The notes under the pieces are model-generated. The model was given only the letters and a program-made list of their open reading frames with translations. It made no database searches and was not told the DNA's origin. Shown one piece after another: positions 12,601 to 27,600 of a DNA stretch of 64,000 bases. Both the position numbers and the translations under genes were made by a program. Position 1 is the stretch's first letter. Each line of letters starts with the position of its first letter. The stretch comes from Oscheius dolichura. Its lineage: Eukaryota > Nematoda > Chromadorea > Rhabditida > Rhabditidae. The stretch is from positions 1-64,000 of the forward strand of contig OW051497.1 of assembly GCA_932521035.1 (NCBI GenBank), written 5' to 3'.

Positions 12601-15600
12601 TCTACGAGTATAGTGGTCGAACGTTTTCGAATCGTTAGGTTTTGATACCGTACTGGCCTGTTCAAATTGGATAATTGATTTCTATTGGCTTACACCCTGG
12701 TTTTTGATGAAGGAGCCATAACGTAACACAGAAGCGTCCTCCTGTGACGGGAGCTGGTTTTTTAGACTCAGCTCGATGAGGCGGTTCGAATGACTATATA
12801 CTCGGACCTGCTAGCCTGTTTTCCAAAAACTGCCTTTTTTTACAGTACCTTTTATTGGATTATAATAGTTTTTGGGCTATAAATCGCTATTTGTTCAGCG
12901 AACCCTGTGCGTTTTAGGGTTATTCGTAATCTACTCGTCGAGTTCTACGAGTAGAGTGGTCGAACGTTTTCGAATCGTTAGGTTTTGATACCGTACTGGC
13001 CTGTTCAAATTGGATAATTGATTTCTATTGGCTTACACCCTGGTTTTTGATGAAGGAGCCATAACGTGGCACAGAAGCGTCCTCCTGTGACGGGAGCTGG
13101 TTTTTTAGACTCAGCTCGATGAGGCGGTTCGAATGACTATATACTCGGACCTGCTAGCCTGTTTTCCAAAAACTGCCTTTTTTTACAGTACCTTTTATTG
13201 GATTATAATAGTTTTTGGGCTATAAATCGCTATTTGTTCAGCGAACCCTGTGCGTTTTAGGGTTATTCGTAATCTACTCGTCGAGTTCTACGAGTATAGT
13301 GGTCGAACGTTTTCGAATCGTTAGGTTTTGATACCGTACTGGCCTGTTCAAATTGGATAATTGATTTCTATTGGCTTACACCCTGGTTTTTGATGAAGGA
13401 GCCATAACGTGGCACAGAAGCGTCCTCCTGTGACGGGAGCTGGTTTTTTAGACTCAGCTCGATGAGGCGGTTCGAATGACTATATACTCGGACCTGCTAG
13501 CCTGTTTTCCAAAAACTGCCTTTTTTTACAGTACCTTTTATTGGATTATAATAGTTTTTGGGCTATAAATCGCTATTTGTTCAGCGAACCCTGTGCGTTT
13601 TAGGGTTATTCGTAATCTACTCGTCGAGTTCTACGAGTATAGTGGTCGAACGTTTTCGAATCGTTAGGTTTTGATACCGTACTGGCCTGTTCAAATTGGA
13701 TAATTGATTTCTATTGGCTTACACCCTGGTTTTTGATGAAGGAGCCATAACGTGGCACAGAAGCGTCCTCCTGTGACGGGAGCTGGTTTTTTAGACTCAG
13801 CTCGATGAGGCGGTTCGAATGACTATATACTCGGACCTGCTAGCCTGTTTTCCAAAAACTGCCTTTTTTTACAGTACCTTTTATTGGATTATAATAGTTT
13901 TTGGGCTATAAATCGCGATTTGTTCAGCGAACCCTATGCGTTTTAGGGTTATTCGTAATCTACTCGTCGAGTTCTACGAGTATAGTGGTCGAACGTTTTC
14001 GAATCGTTAGGTTTTGATACCGTACTGGCCTGTTCAAATTGGATAATTGATTTCTATTGGCTTACACCCTGGTTTTTGATGAAGGAGCCATAACGTGGCA
14101 CAGAAGCGTCCTCCTGTGACGGGAGCTGGTTTTTTAGACTCAGCTCGATGAGGCGGTTCGAATGACTATATACTCGGACCTGCTAGCCTGTTTTCCAAAA
14201 ACTGCCTTTTTTTACAGTACCTTTTATTGGATTATAATAGTTTTTGGGCTATAAATCGCGATTTGTTCAGCGAACCCTATGCGTTTTAGGGTTATTCGTA
14301 ATCTACTCGTCGAGTTCTACGAGTAGAGTGGTCGAACGTTTTCGAATCGTTAGGTTTTGATACCGTACTGGCCTGTTCAAATTGGATAATTGATTTCTAT
14401 TGGCTTACACCCTGGTTTTTGATGAAGGAGCCATAACGTGGCACAGAAGCGTCCTTCTGTGACGGGAGCTGGTTTTTTAGACTCAGCTCGATGAGGCGGT
14501 TCGAATGACTATATACTCGGACCTGCTAGCCTGTTTTCCAAAAACTGCCTTTTTTTACAGTACCTTTTATTGGATTATAATAGTTTTTGGGCTATAAATC
14601 GCTATTTGTTCAGCGAACCCTGTGCGTTTTAGGGTTATTCGTAATCTACTCGTCGAGTTCTACGAGTAGAGTGGTCGAACGTTTTCGAATCGTTAGGTTT
14701 TGATACCGTACTGGCCTGTTCAAATTGGATAATTGATTTCTATTGGCTTACACCCTGGTTTTTGATGAAGGAGCCATAACGTGGCACAGAAGCGTCCTCC
14801 TGTGACGGGAGCTGGTTTTTTAGACTCAGCTCGATGAGGCGGTTCGAATGACTATATACTCGGACCTGCTAGCCTGTTTTCCAAAAACTGCCTTTTTTTA
14901 CAGTACCTTTTATTGGATTATAATAGTTTTTGGGCTATAAAGCGCGATTTGTTCAGCGAACCCTATGCGTTTTAGGGTTATTCGTAATCTACTCGTCGAG
15001 TTCTACGAGTATAGTGGTCGAACGTTTTCGAATCGTTAGGTTTTGATACCGTACTGGCCTGTTCAAATTGGATAATTGATTTCTATTGGCTTACACCCTG
15101 GTTTTTGATGAAGGAGCCATAACGTGGCACAGAAGCGTCCTCCTGTGACGGGAGCTGGTTTTTTAGACTCAGCTCGATGAGGCGGTTCGAATGACTATAT
15201 ACTCGGACCTGCTAGCCTGTTTTCCAAAAACTGCCTTTTTTTACAGTACCTTTTATTGGATTATAATAGTTTTTGGGCTATAAAGCGCGATTTGTTCAGC
15301 GAACCCTATGCGTTTTAGGGTTATTCGTAATCTACTCGTCGAGTTCTACGAGTATAGTGGTCGAACGTTTTCGAATCGTTAGGTTTTGATACCGTACTGG
15401 CCTGTTCAAATTGGATAATTGATTTCTATTGGCTTACACCCTGGTTTTTGATGAAGGAGCCATAACGTGGCACAGAAGCGTCCTCCTGTGACGGGAGCTG
15501 GTTTTTTAGACTCAGCTCGATGAGGCGGTTCGAATGACTATATACTCGGACCTGCTAGCCTGTTTTCCAAAAACTGCCTTTTTTTACAGTACCTTTTATT

Positions 15601-18600
15601 GGATTATAATAGTTTTTGGGCTATAAAGCGCGATTTGTTCAGCGAACCCTATGCGTTTTAGGGTTATTCGTAATCTACTCGTCGAGTTCTACGAGTATAG
15701 TGGTCGAACGTTTTCGAATCGTTAGGTTTTGATACCGTACTGGCCTGTTCAAATTGGATAATTGATTTCTATTGGCTTACACCCTGGTTTTTGATGAAGG
15801 AGCCATAACGTGGCACAGAAGCGTCCTCCTGTGACGGGAGCTGGTTTTTTAGACTCAGCTCGATGAGGCGGTTCGAATGACTATATACTCGGACCTGCTA
15901 GCCTGTTTTCCAAAAACTGCCTTTTTTTACAGTACCTTTTATTGGATTATAATAGTTTTTGGGCTATAAAGCGCGATTTGTTCAGCGAACCCTATGCGTT
16001 TTAGGGTTATTCGTAATCTACTCGTCGAGTTCTACGAGTATAGTGGTCGAACGTTTTCGAATCGTTAGGTTTTGATACCGTACTGGCCTGTTCAAATTGG
16101 ATAATTGATTTCTATTGGCTTACACCCTGGTTTTTGATGAAGGAGCCATAACGTGGCACAGAAGCGTCCTCCTGTGACGGGAGCTGGTTTTTTAGACTCA
16201 GCTCGATGAGGCGGTTCGAATGACTATATACTCGGACCTGCTAGCCTGTTTTCCAAAAACTGCCTTTTTTTACAGTACCTTTTATTGGATTATAATAGTT
16301 TTTGGGCTATAAATCGCTATTTGTTCAGCGAACCCTGTGCGTTTTAGGGTTATTCGTAATCTACTCGTCGAGTTCTACGAGTAGAGTGGTCGAACGTTTT
16401 CGAATCGTTAGGTTTTGATACCGTACTGGCCTGTTCAAATTGGATAATTGATTTCTATTGGCTTACACCCTGGTTTTTGATGAAGGAGCCATAACGTGGC
16501 ACAGAAGCGTCCTCCTGTGACGGGAGCTGGTTTTTTAGACTCAGCTCGATGAGGCGGTTCGAATGACTATATACTCGGACCTGCTAGCCTGTTTTCCAAA
16601 AACTGCCTTTTTTTACAGTACCTTTTATTGGATTATAATAGTTTTTGGGCTATAAAGCGCGATTTGTTCAGCGAACCCTATGCGTTTTAGGGTTATTCGT
16701 AATCTACTCGTCGAGTTCTACGAGTATAGTGGTCGAACGTTTTCGAATCGTTAGGTTTTGATACCGTACTGGCCTGTTCAAATTGGATAATTGATTTCTA
16801 TTGGCTTACACCCTGGTTTTTGATGAAGGAGCCATAACGTGGCACAGAAGCGTCCTCCTGTGACGGGAGCTGGTTTTTTAGACTCAGCTCGATGAGGCGG
16901 TTCGAATGACTATATACTCGGACCTGCTAGCCTGTTTTCCAAAAACTGCCTTTTTTTACAGTACCTTTTATTGGATTATAATAGTTTTTGGGCTATAAAT
17001 CGCTATTTGTTCAGCGAACCCTGTGCGTTTTAGGGTTATTCGTAATCTACTCGTCGAGTTCTACGAGTATAGTGGTCGAACGTTTTCGAATCGTTAGGTT
17101 TTGATACCGTACTGGCCTGTTCAAATTGGATAATTGATTTCTATTGGCTTACACCCTGGTTTTTGATGAAGGAGCCATAACGTGGCACAGAAGCGTCCTC
17201 CTGTGACGGGAGCTGGTTTTTTAGACTCAGCTCGATGAGGCGGTTCGAATGACTATATACTCGGACCTGCTAGCCTGTTTTCCAAAAACTGCCTTTTTTT
17301 ACAGTACCTTTTATTGGATTATAATAGTTTTTGGGCTATAAATCGCGATTTGTTCAGCGAACCCTATGCGTTTTAGGGTTATTCGTAATCTACTCGTCGA
17401 GTTCTACGAGTATAGTGGTCGAACGTTTTCGAATCGTTAGGTTTTGATACCGTACTGGCCTGTTCAAATTGGATAATTGATTTCTATTGGCTTACACCCT
17501 GGTTTTTGATGAAGGAGCCATAACGTGGCACAGAAGCGTCCTCCTGTGACGGGAGCTGGTTTTTTAGACTCAGCTCGATGAGGCGGTTCGAATGACTATA
17601 TACTCGGACCTGCTAGCCTGTTTTCCAAAAACTGCCTTTTTTTACAGTACCTTTTATTGGATTATAATAGTTTTTGGGCTATAAATCGCTATTTGTTCAG
17701 CGAACCCTGTGCGTTTTAGGGTTATTCGTAATCTACTCGTCGAGTTCTACGAGTAGAGTGGTCGAACGTTTTCGAATCGTTAGGTTTTGATACCGTACTG
17801 GCCTGTTCAAATTGGATAATTGATTTCTATTGGCTTACACCCTGGTTTTTGATGAAGGAGCCATAACGTGGCACAGAAGCGTCCTTCTGTGACGGGAGCT
17901 GGTTTTTTAGACTCAGCTCGATGAGGCGGTTCGAATGACTATATACTCGGACCTGCTAGCCTGTTTTCCAAAAACTGCCTTTTTTTACAGTACCTTTTAT
18001 TGGATTATAATAGTTTTTGGGCTATAAATCGCTATTTGTTCAGCGAACCCTGTGCGTTTTAGGGTTATTCGTAATCTACTCGTCGAGTTCTACGAGTAGA
18101 GTGGTCGAACGTTTTCGAATCGTTAGGTTTTGATACCGTACTGGCCTGTTCAAATTGGATAATTGATTTCTATTGGCTTACACCCTGGTTTTTGATGAAG
18201 GAGCCATAACGTGGCACAGAAGCGTCCTCCTGTGACGGGAGCTGGTTTTTTAGACTCAGCTCGATGAGGCGGTTCGAATGACTATATACTCGGACCTGCT
18301 AGCCTGTTTTCCAAAAACTGCCTTTTTTTACAGTACCTTTTATTGGATTATAATAGTTTTTGGGCTATAAATCGCGATTTGTTCAGCGAACCCTATGCGT
18401 TTTAGGGTTATTCGTAATCTACTCGTCGAGTTCTACGAGTATAGTGGTCGAACGTTTTCGAATCGTTAGGTTTTGATACCGTACTGGCCTGTTCAAATTG
18501 GATAATTGATTTCTATTGGCTTACACCCTGGTTTTTGATGAAGGAGCCATAACGTGGCACAGAAGCGTCCTCCTGTGACGGGAGCTGGTTTTTTAGACTC

Positions 18601-21600
18601 AGCTCGATGAGGCGGTTCGAATGACTATATACTCGGACCTGCTAGCCTGTTTTCCAAAAACTGCCTTTTTTTACAGTACCTTTTATTGGATTATAATAGT
18701 TTTTGGGCTATAAAGCGCGATTTGTTCAGCGAACCCTATGCGTTTTAGGGTTATTCGTAATCTACTCGTCGAGTTCTACGAGTATAGTGGTCGAACGTTT
18801 TCGAATCGTTAGGTTTTGATACCGTACTGGCCTGTTCAAATTGGATAATTGATTTCTATTGGCTTACACCCTGGTTTTTGATGAAGGAGCCATAACGTGG
18901 CACAGAAGCGTCCTCCTGTGACGGGAGCTGGTTTTTTAGACTCAGCTCGATGAGGCGGTTCGAATGACTATATACTCGGACCTGCTAGCCTGTTTTCCAA
19001 AAACTGCCTTTTTTTACAGTACCTTTTATTGGATTATAATAGTTTTTGGGCTATAAAGCGCGATTTGTTCAGCGAACCCTATGCGTTTTAGGGTTATTCG
19101 TAATCTACTCGTCGAGTTCTACGAGTATAGTGGTCGAACGTTTTCGAATCGTTAGGTTTTGATACCGTACTGGCCTGTTCAAATTGGATAATTGATTTCT
19201 ATTGGCTTACACCCTGGTTTTTGATGAAGGAGCCATAACGTGGCACAGAAGCGTCCTCCTGTGACGGGAGCTGGTTTTTTAGACTCAGCTCGATGAGGCG
19301 GTTCGAATGACTATATACTCGGACCTGCTAGCCTGTTTTCCAAAAACTGCCTTTTTTTACAGTACCTTTTATTGGATTATAATAGTTTTTGGGCTATAAA
19401 GCGCGATTTGTTCAGCGAACCCTATGCGTTTTAGGGTTATTCGTATTCTACTCGTCGAGTTCTACGAGTATAGTGGTCGAACGTTTTCGAATCGTTAGGT
19501 TTTGATACCGTACTGGCCTGTTCAAATTGGATAATTGATTTCTATTGGCTTACACCCTGGTTTTTGATGAAGGAGCCATAACGTGGCACAGAAGCGTCCT
19601 CCTGTGACGGGAGCTGGTTTTTTAGACTCAGCTCGATGAGGCGGTTCGAATGACTATATACTCGGACCTGCTAGCCTGTTTTCCAAAAACTGCCTTTTTT
19701 TACAGTACCTTTTATTGGATTATAATAGTTTTTGGGCTATAAATCGCTATTTGTTCAGCGAACCCTGTGCGTTTTAGGGTTATTCGTAATCTACTCGTCG
19801 AGTTCTACGAGTAGAGTGGTCGAACGTTTTCGAATCGTTAGGTTTTGATACCGTACTGGCCTGTTCAAATTGGATAATTGATTTCTATTGGCTTACACCC
19901 TGGTTTTTGATGAAGGAGCCATAACGTGGCACAGAAGCGTCCTCCTGTGACGGGAGCTGGTTTTTTAGACTCAGCTCGATGAGGCGGTTCGAATGACTAT
20001 ATACTCGGACCTGCTAGCCTGTTTTCCAAAAACTGCCTTTTTTTACAGTACCTTTTATTGGATTATAATAGTTTTTGGGCTATAAATCGCGATTTGTTCA
20101 GCGAACCCTATGCGTTTTAGGGTTATTCGTAATCTACTCGTCGAGTTCTACGAGTATAGTGGTCGAACGTTTTCGAATCGTTAGGTTTTGATACCGTACT
20201 GGCCTGTTCAAATTGGATAATTGATTTCTATTGGCTTACACCCTGGTTTTTGATGAAGGAGCCATAACGTGGCACAGAAGCGTCCTCCTGTGACGGGAGC
20301 TGGTTTTTTAGACTCAGCTCGATGAGGCGGTTCGAATGACTATATACCCGGACCTGCTAGCCTGTTTTCCAAAAACTGCCTTTTTTTACAGTACCTTTTA
20401 TTGGATTATAATAGTTTTTGGGCTATAAAGCGCGATTTGTTCAGCGAACCCTATGCGTTTTAGGGTTATTCGTAATCTACTCGTCGAGTTCTACGAGTAG
20501 AGTGGTCGAACGTTTTCGAATCGTTAGGTTTTGATACCGTACTGGCCTGTTCAAATTGGATAATTGATTTCTATTGGCTTACACCCTGGTTTTTGATGAA
20601 GGAGCCATAACGTGGCACAGAAGCGTCCTCCTGTGACGGGAGCTGGTTTTTTAGACTCAGCTCGATGAGGCGGTTCGAATGACTATATACTCGGACCTGC
20701 TAGCCTGTTTTCCAAAAACTGCCTTTTTTTACAGTACCTTTTATTGGATTATAATAGTTTTTGGGCTATAAAGCGCGATTTGTTCAGCGAACCCTATGCG
20801 TTTTAGGGTTATTCGTAATCTACTCGTCGAGTTCTACGAGTAGAGTGGTCGAACGTTTTCGAATCGTTAGGTTTTGATACCGTACTGGCCTGTTCAAATT
20901 GGATAATTGATTTCTATTGGCTTACACCCTGGTTTTTGATGAAGGAGCCATAACGTGGCACAGAAGCGTCCTCCTGTGACGGGAGCTGGTTTTTTAGACT
21001 CAGCTCGATGAGGCGGTTCGAATGACTATATACTCGGACCTGCTAGCCTGTTTTCCAAAAACTGCCTTTTTTTACAGTACCTTTTATTGGATTATAATAG
21101 TTTTTGGGCTATAAATCGCTATTTGTTCAGCGAACCCTGTGCGTTTTAGGGTTATTCGTAATCTACTCGTCGAGTTCTACGAGTAGAGTGGTCGAACGTT
21201 TTCGAATCGTTAGGTTTTGATACCGTACTGGCCTGTTCAAATTGGATAATTGATTTCTATTGGCTTACACCCTGGTTTTTGATGAAGGAGCCATAACGTG
21301 GCACAGAAGCGTCCTCCTGTGACGGGAGCTGGTTTTTTAGACTCAGCTCGATGAGGCGGTTCGAATGACTATATACTCGGACCTGCTAGCCTGTTTTCCA
21401 AAAACTGCCTTTTTTTACAGTACCTTTTATTGGATTATAATAGTTTTTGGGCTATAAAGCGCGATTTGTTCAGCGAACCCTATGCGTTTTAGGGTTATTC
21501 GTAATCTACTCGTCGAGTTCTACGAGTAGAGTGGTCGAACGTTTTCGAATCGTTAGGTTTTGATACCGTACTGGCCTGTTCAAATTGGATAATTGATTTC

Positions 21601-24600
21601 TATTGGCTTACACCCTGGTTTTTGATGAAGGAGCCATAACGTGGCACAGAAGCGTCCTCCTGTGACGGGAGCTGGTTTTTTAGACTCAGCTCGATGAGGC
21701 GGTTCGAATGACTATATACTCGGACCTGCTAGCCTGTTTTCCAAAAACTGCCTTTTTTTACAGTACCTTTTATTGGATTATAATAGTTTTTGGGCTATAA
21801 ATCGCTATTTGTTCAGCGAACCCTGTGCGTTTTAGGGTTATTCGTAATCTACTCGTCGAGTTCTACGAGTAGAGTGGTCGAACGTTTTCGAATCGTTAGG
21901 TTTTGATACCGTACTGGCCTGTTCAAATTGGATAATTGATTTCTATTGGCTTACACCCTGGTTTTTGATGAAGGAGCCATAACGTGGCACAGAAGCGTCC
22001 TCCTGTGACGGGAGCTGGTTTTTTAGACTCAGCTCGATGAGGCGGTTCGAATGACTATATACTCGGACCTGCTAGCCTGTTTTCCAAAAACTGCCTTTTT
22101 TTACAGTACCTTTTATTGGATTATAATAGTTTTTGGGCTATAAATCGCTATTTGTTCAGCGAACCCTGTGCGTTTTAGGGTTATTCGTAATCTACTCGTC
22201 GAGTTCTACGAGTAGAGTGGTCGAACGTTTTCGAATCGTTAGGTTTTGATACCGTACTGGCCTGTTCAAATTGGATAATTGATTTCTATTGGCTTACACC
22301 CTGGTTTTTGATGAAGGAGCCATAACGTGGCACAGAAGCGTCCTCCTGTGACGGGAGCTGGTTTTTTAGACTCAGCTCGATGAGGCGGTTCGAATGACTA
22401 TATACTCGGACCTGCTAGCCTGTTTTCCAAAAACTGCCTTTTTTTACAGTACCTTTTATTGGATTATAATAGTTTTTGGGCTATAAATCGCGATTTGTTC
22501 AGCGAACCCTATGCGTTTTAGGGTTATTCGTAATCTACTCGTCGAGTTCTACGAGTATAGTGGTCGAACGTTTTCGAATCGTTAGGTTTTGATACCGTAC
22601 TGGCCTGTTCAAATTGGATAATTGATTTCTATTGGCTTACACCCTGGTTTTTGATGAAGGAGCCATAACGTGGCACAGAAGCGTCCTCCTGTGACGGGAG
22701 CTGGTTTTTTAGACTCAGCTCGATGAGGCGGTTCGAATGACTATATACCCGGACCTGCTAGCCTGTTTTCCAAAAACTGCCTTTTTTTACAGTACCTTTT
22801 ATTGGATTATAATAGTTTTTGGGCTATAAATCGCTATTTGTTCAGCGAACCCTGTGCGTTTTAGGGTTATTCGTAATCTACTCGTCGAGTTCTACGAGTA
22901 GAGTGGTCGAACGTTTTCGAATCGTTAGGTTTTGATACCGTACTGGCCTGTTCAAATTGGATAATTGATTTCTATTGGCTTACACCCTGGTTTTTGATGA
23001 AGGAGCCATAACGTGGCACAGAAGCGTCCTCCTGTGACGGGAGCTGGTTTTTTAGACTCAGCTCGATGAGGCGGTTCGAATGACTATATACTCGGACCTG
23101 CTAGCCTGTTTTCCAAAAACTGCCTTTTTTTACAGTACCTTTTATTGGATTATAATAGTTTTTGGGCTATAAATCGCTATTTGTTCAGCGAACCCTGTGC
23201 GTTTTAGGGTTATTCGTAATCTACTCGTCGAGTTCTACGAGTAGAGTGGTCGAACGTTTTCGAATCGTTAGGTTTTGATACCGTACTGGCCTGTTCAAAT
23301 TGGATAATTGATTTCTATTGGCTTACACCCTGGTTTTTGATGAAGGAGCCATAACGTGGCACAGAAGCGTCCTCCTGTGACGGGAGCTGGTTTTTTAGAC
23401 TCAGCTCGATGAGGCGGTTCGAATGACTATATACTCGGACCTGCTAGCCTGTTTTCCAAAAACTGCCTTTTTTTACAGTACCTTTTATTGGATTATAATA
23501 GTTTTTGGGCTATAAATCGCTATTTGTTCAGCGAACCCTGTGCGTTTTAGGGTTATTCGTAATCTACTCGTCGAGTTCTACGAGTAGAGTGGTCGAACGT
23601 TTTCGAATCGTTAGGTTTTGATACCGTACTGGCCTGTTCAAATTGGATAATTGATTTCTATTGGCTTACACCCTGGTTTTTGATGAAGGAGCCATAACGT
23701 GGCACAGAAGCGTCCTCCTGTGACGGGAGCTGGTTTTTTAGACTCAGCTCGATGAGGCGGTTCGAATGACTATATACTCGGACCTGCTAGCCTGTTTTCC
23801 AAAAACTGCCTTTTTTTACAGTACCTTTTATTGGATTATAATAGTTTTTGGGCTATAAATCGCGATTTGTTCAGCGAACCCTATGCGTTTTAGGGTTATT
23901 CGTAATCTACTCGTCGAGTTCTACGAGTATAGTGGTCGAACGTTTTCGAATCGTTAGGTTTTGATACCGTACTGGCCTGTTCAAATTGGATAATTGATTT
24001 CAATTGGCTTACACCCTGGTTTTTGATGAAGGAGCCATAACGTGGCACAGAAGCGTCCTCCTGTGACGGGAGCTGGTTTTTTAGACTCAGCTCGATGAGG
24101 CGGTTCGAATGACTATATACCCGGACCTGCTAGCCTGTTTTCCAAAAACTGCCTTTTTTTACAGTACCTTTTATTGGATTATAATAGTTTTTGGGCTATA
24201 AATCGCTATTTGTTCAGCGAACCCTGTGCGTTTTAGGGTTATTCGTAATCTACTCGTCGAGTTCTACGAGTAGAGTGGTCGAACGTTTTCGAATCGTTAG
24301 GTTTTGATACCGTACTGGCCTGTTCAAATTGGATAATTGATTTCTATTGGCTTACACCCTGGTTTTTGATGAAGGAGCCATAACGTGGCACAGAAGCGTC
24401 CTCCTGTGACGGGAGCTGGTTTTTTAGACTCAGCTCGATGAGGCGGTTCGAATGACTATATACTCGGACCTGCTAGCCTGTTTTCCAAAAACTGCCTTTT
24501 TTTACAGTACCTTTTATTGGATTATAATAGTTTTTGGGCTATAAATCGCTATTTGTTCAGCGAACCCTGTGCGTTTTAGGGTTATTCGTAATCTACTCGT

Positions 24601-27600
24601 CGAGTTCTACGAGTAGAGTGGTCGAACGTTTTCGAATCGTTAGGTTTTGATACCGTACTGGCCTGTTCAAATTGGATAATTGATTTCTATTGGCTTACAC
24701 CCTGGTTTTTGATGAAGGAGCCATAACGTGGCACAGAAGCGTCCTCCTGTGACGGGAGCTGGTTTTTTAGACTCAGCTCGATGAGGCGGTTCGAATGACT
24801 ATATACTCGGACCTGCTAGCCTGTTTTCCAAAAACTGCCTTTTTTTACAGTACCTTTTATTGGATTATAATAGTTTTTGGGCTATAAATCGCTATTTGTT
24901 CAGCGAACCCTGTGCGTTTTAGGGTTATTCGTAATCTACTCGTCGAGTTCTACGAGTAGAGTGGTCGAACGTTTTCGAATCGTTAGGTTTTGATACCGTA
25001 CTGGCCTGTTCAAATTGGATAATTGATTTCTATTGGCTTACACCCTGGTTTTTGATGAAGGAGCCATAACGTGGCACAGAAGCGTCCTCCTGTGACGGGA
25101 GCTGGTTTTTTAGACTCAGCTCGATGAGGCGGTTCGAATGACTATATACTCGGACCTGCTAGCCTGTTTTCCAAAAACTGCCTTTTTTTACAGTACCTTT
25201 TATTGGATTATAATAGTTTTTGGGCTATAAATCGCGATTTGTTCAGCGAACCCTATGCGTTTTAGGGTTATTCGTAATCTACTCGTCGAGTTCTACGAGT
25301 ATAGTGGTCGAACGTTTTCGAATCGTTAGGTTTTGATACCGTACTGGCCTGTTCAAATTGGATAATTGATTTCTATTGGCTTACACCCTGGTTTTTGATG
25401 AAGGAGCCATAACGTGGCACAGAAGCGTCCTCCTGTGACGGGAGCTGGTTTTTTAGACTCAGCTCGATGAGGCGGTTCGAATGACTATATACCCGGACCT
25501 GCTAGCCTGTTTTCCAAAAACTGCCTTTTTTTACAGTACCTTTTATTGGATTATAATAGTTTTTGGGCTATAAATCGCTATTTGTTCAGCGAACCCTGTG
25601 CGTTTTAGGGTTATTCGTAATCTACTCGTCGAGTTCTACGAGTAGAGTGGTCGAACGTTTTCGAATCGTTAGGTTTTGATACCGTACTGGCCTGTTCAAA
25701 TTGGATAATTGATTTCTATTGGCTTACACCCTGGTTTTTGATGAAGGAGCCATAACGTGGCACAGAAGCGTCCTCCTGTGACGGGAGCTGGTTTTTTAGA
25801 CTCAGCTCGATGAGGCGGTTCGAATGACTATATACTCGGACCTGCTAGCCTGTTTTCCAAAAACTGCCTTTTTTTACAGTACCTTTTATTGGATTATAAT
25901 AGTTTTTGGGCTATAAATCGCTATTTGTTCAGCGAACCCTGTGCGTTTTAGGGTTATTCGTAATCTACTCGTCGAGTTCTACGAGTAGAGTGGTCGAACG
26001 TTTTCGAATCGTTAGGTTTTGATACCGTACTGGCCTGTTCAAATTGGATAATTGATTTCTATTGGCTTACACCCTGGTTTTTGATGAAGGAGCCATAACG
26101 TGGCACAGAAGCGTCCTCCTGTGACGGGAGCTGGTTTTTTAGACTCAGCTCGATGAGGCGGTTCGAATGACTATATACTCGGACCTGCTAGCCTGTTTTC
26201 CAAAAACTGCCTTTTTTTACAGTACCTTTTATTGGATTATAATAGTTTTTGGGCTATAAATCGCTATTTGTTCAGCGAACCCTGTGCGTTTTAGGGTTAT
26301 TCGTAATCTACTCGTCGAGTTCTACGAGTAGAGTGGTCGAACGTTTTCGAATCGTTAGGTTTTGATACCGTACTGGCCTGTTCAAATTGGATAATTGATT
26401 TCTATTGGCTTACACCCTGGTTTTTGATGAAGGAGCCATAACGTGGCACAGAAGCGTCCTCCTGTGACGGGAGCTGGTTTTTTAGACTCAGCTCGATGAG
26501 GCGGTTCGAATGACTATATACTCGGACCTGCTAGCCTGTTTTCCAAAAACTGCCTTTTTTTACAGTACCTTTTATTGGATTATAATAGTTTTTGGGCTAT
26601 AAATCGCGATTTGTTCAGCGAACCCTATGCGTTTTAGGGTTATTCGTAATCTACTCGTCGAGTTCTACGAGTATAGTGGTCGAACGTTTTCGAATCGTTA
26701 GGTTTTGATACCGTACTGGCCTGTTCAAATTGGATAATTGATTTCAATTGGCTTACACCCTGGTTTTTGATGAAGGAGCCATAACGTGGCACAGAAGCGT
26801 CCTCCTGTGACGGGAGCTGGTTTTTTAGACTCAGCTCGATGAGGCGGTTCGAATGACTATATACCCGGACCTGCTAGCCTGTTTTCCAAAAACTGCCTTT
26901 TTTTACAGTACCTTTTATTGGATTATAATAGTTTTTGGGCTATAAATCGCTATTTGTTCAGCGAACCCTGTGCGTTTTAGGGTTATTCGTAATCTACTCG
27001 TCGAGTTCTACGAGTAGAGTGGTCGAACGTTTTCGAATCGTTAGGTTTTGATACCGTACTGGCCTGTTCAAATTGGATAATTGATTTCTATTGGCTTACA
27101 CCCTGGTTTTTGATGAAGGAGCCATAACGTGGCACAGAAGCGTCCTCCTGTGACGGGAGCTGGTTTTTTAGACTCAGCTCGATGAGGCGGTTCGAATGAC
27201 TATATACTCGGACCTGCTAGCCTGTTTTCCAAAAACTGCCTTTTTTTACAGTACCTTTTATTGGATTATAATAGTTTTTGGGCTATAAATCGCTATTTGT
27301 TCAGCGAACCCTGTGCGTTTTAGGGTTATTCGTAATCTACTCGTCGAGTTCTACGAGTAGAGTGGTCGAACGTTTTCGAATCGTTAGGTTTTGATACCGT
27401 ACTGGCCTGTTCAAATTGGATAATTGATTTCTATTGGCTTACACCCTGGTTTTTGATGAAGGAGCCATAACGTGGCACAGAAGCGTCCTCCTGTGACGGG
27501 AGCTGGTTTTTTAGACTCAGCTCGATGAGGCGGTTCGAATGACTATATACTCGGACCTGCTAGCCTGTTTTCCAAAAACTGCCTTTTTTTACAGTACCTT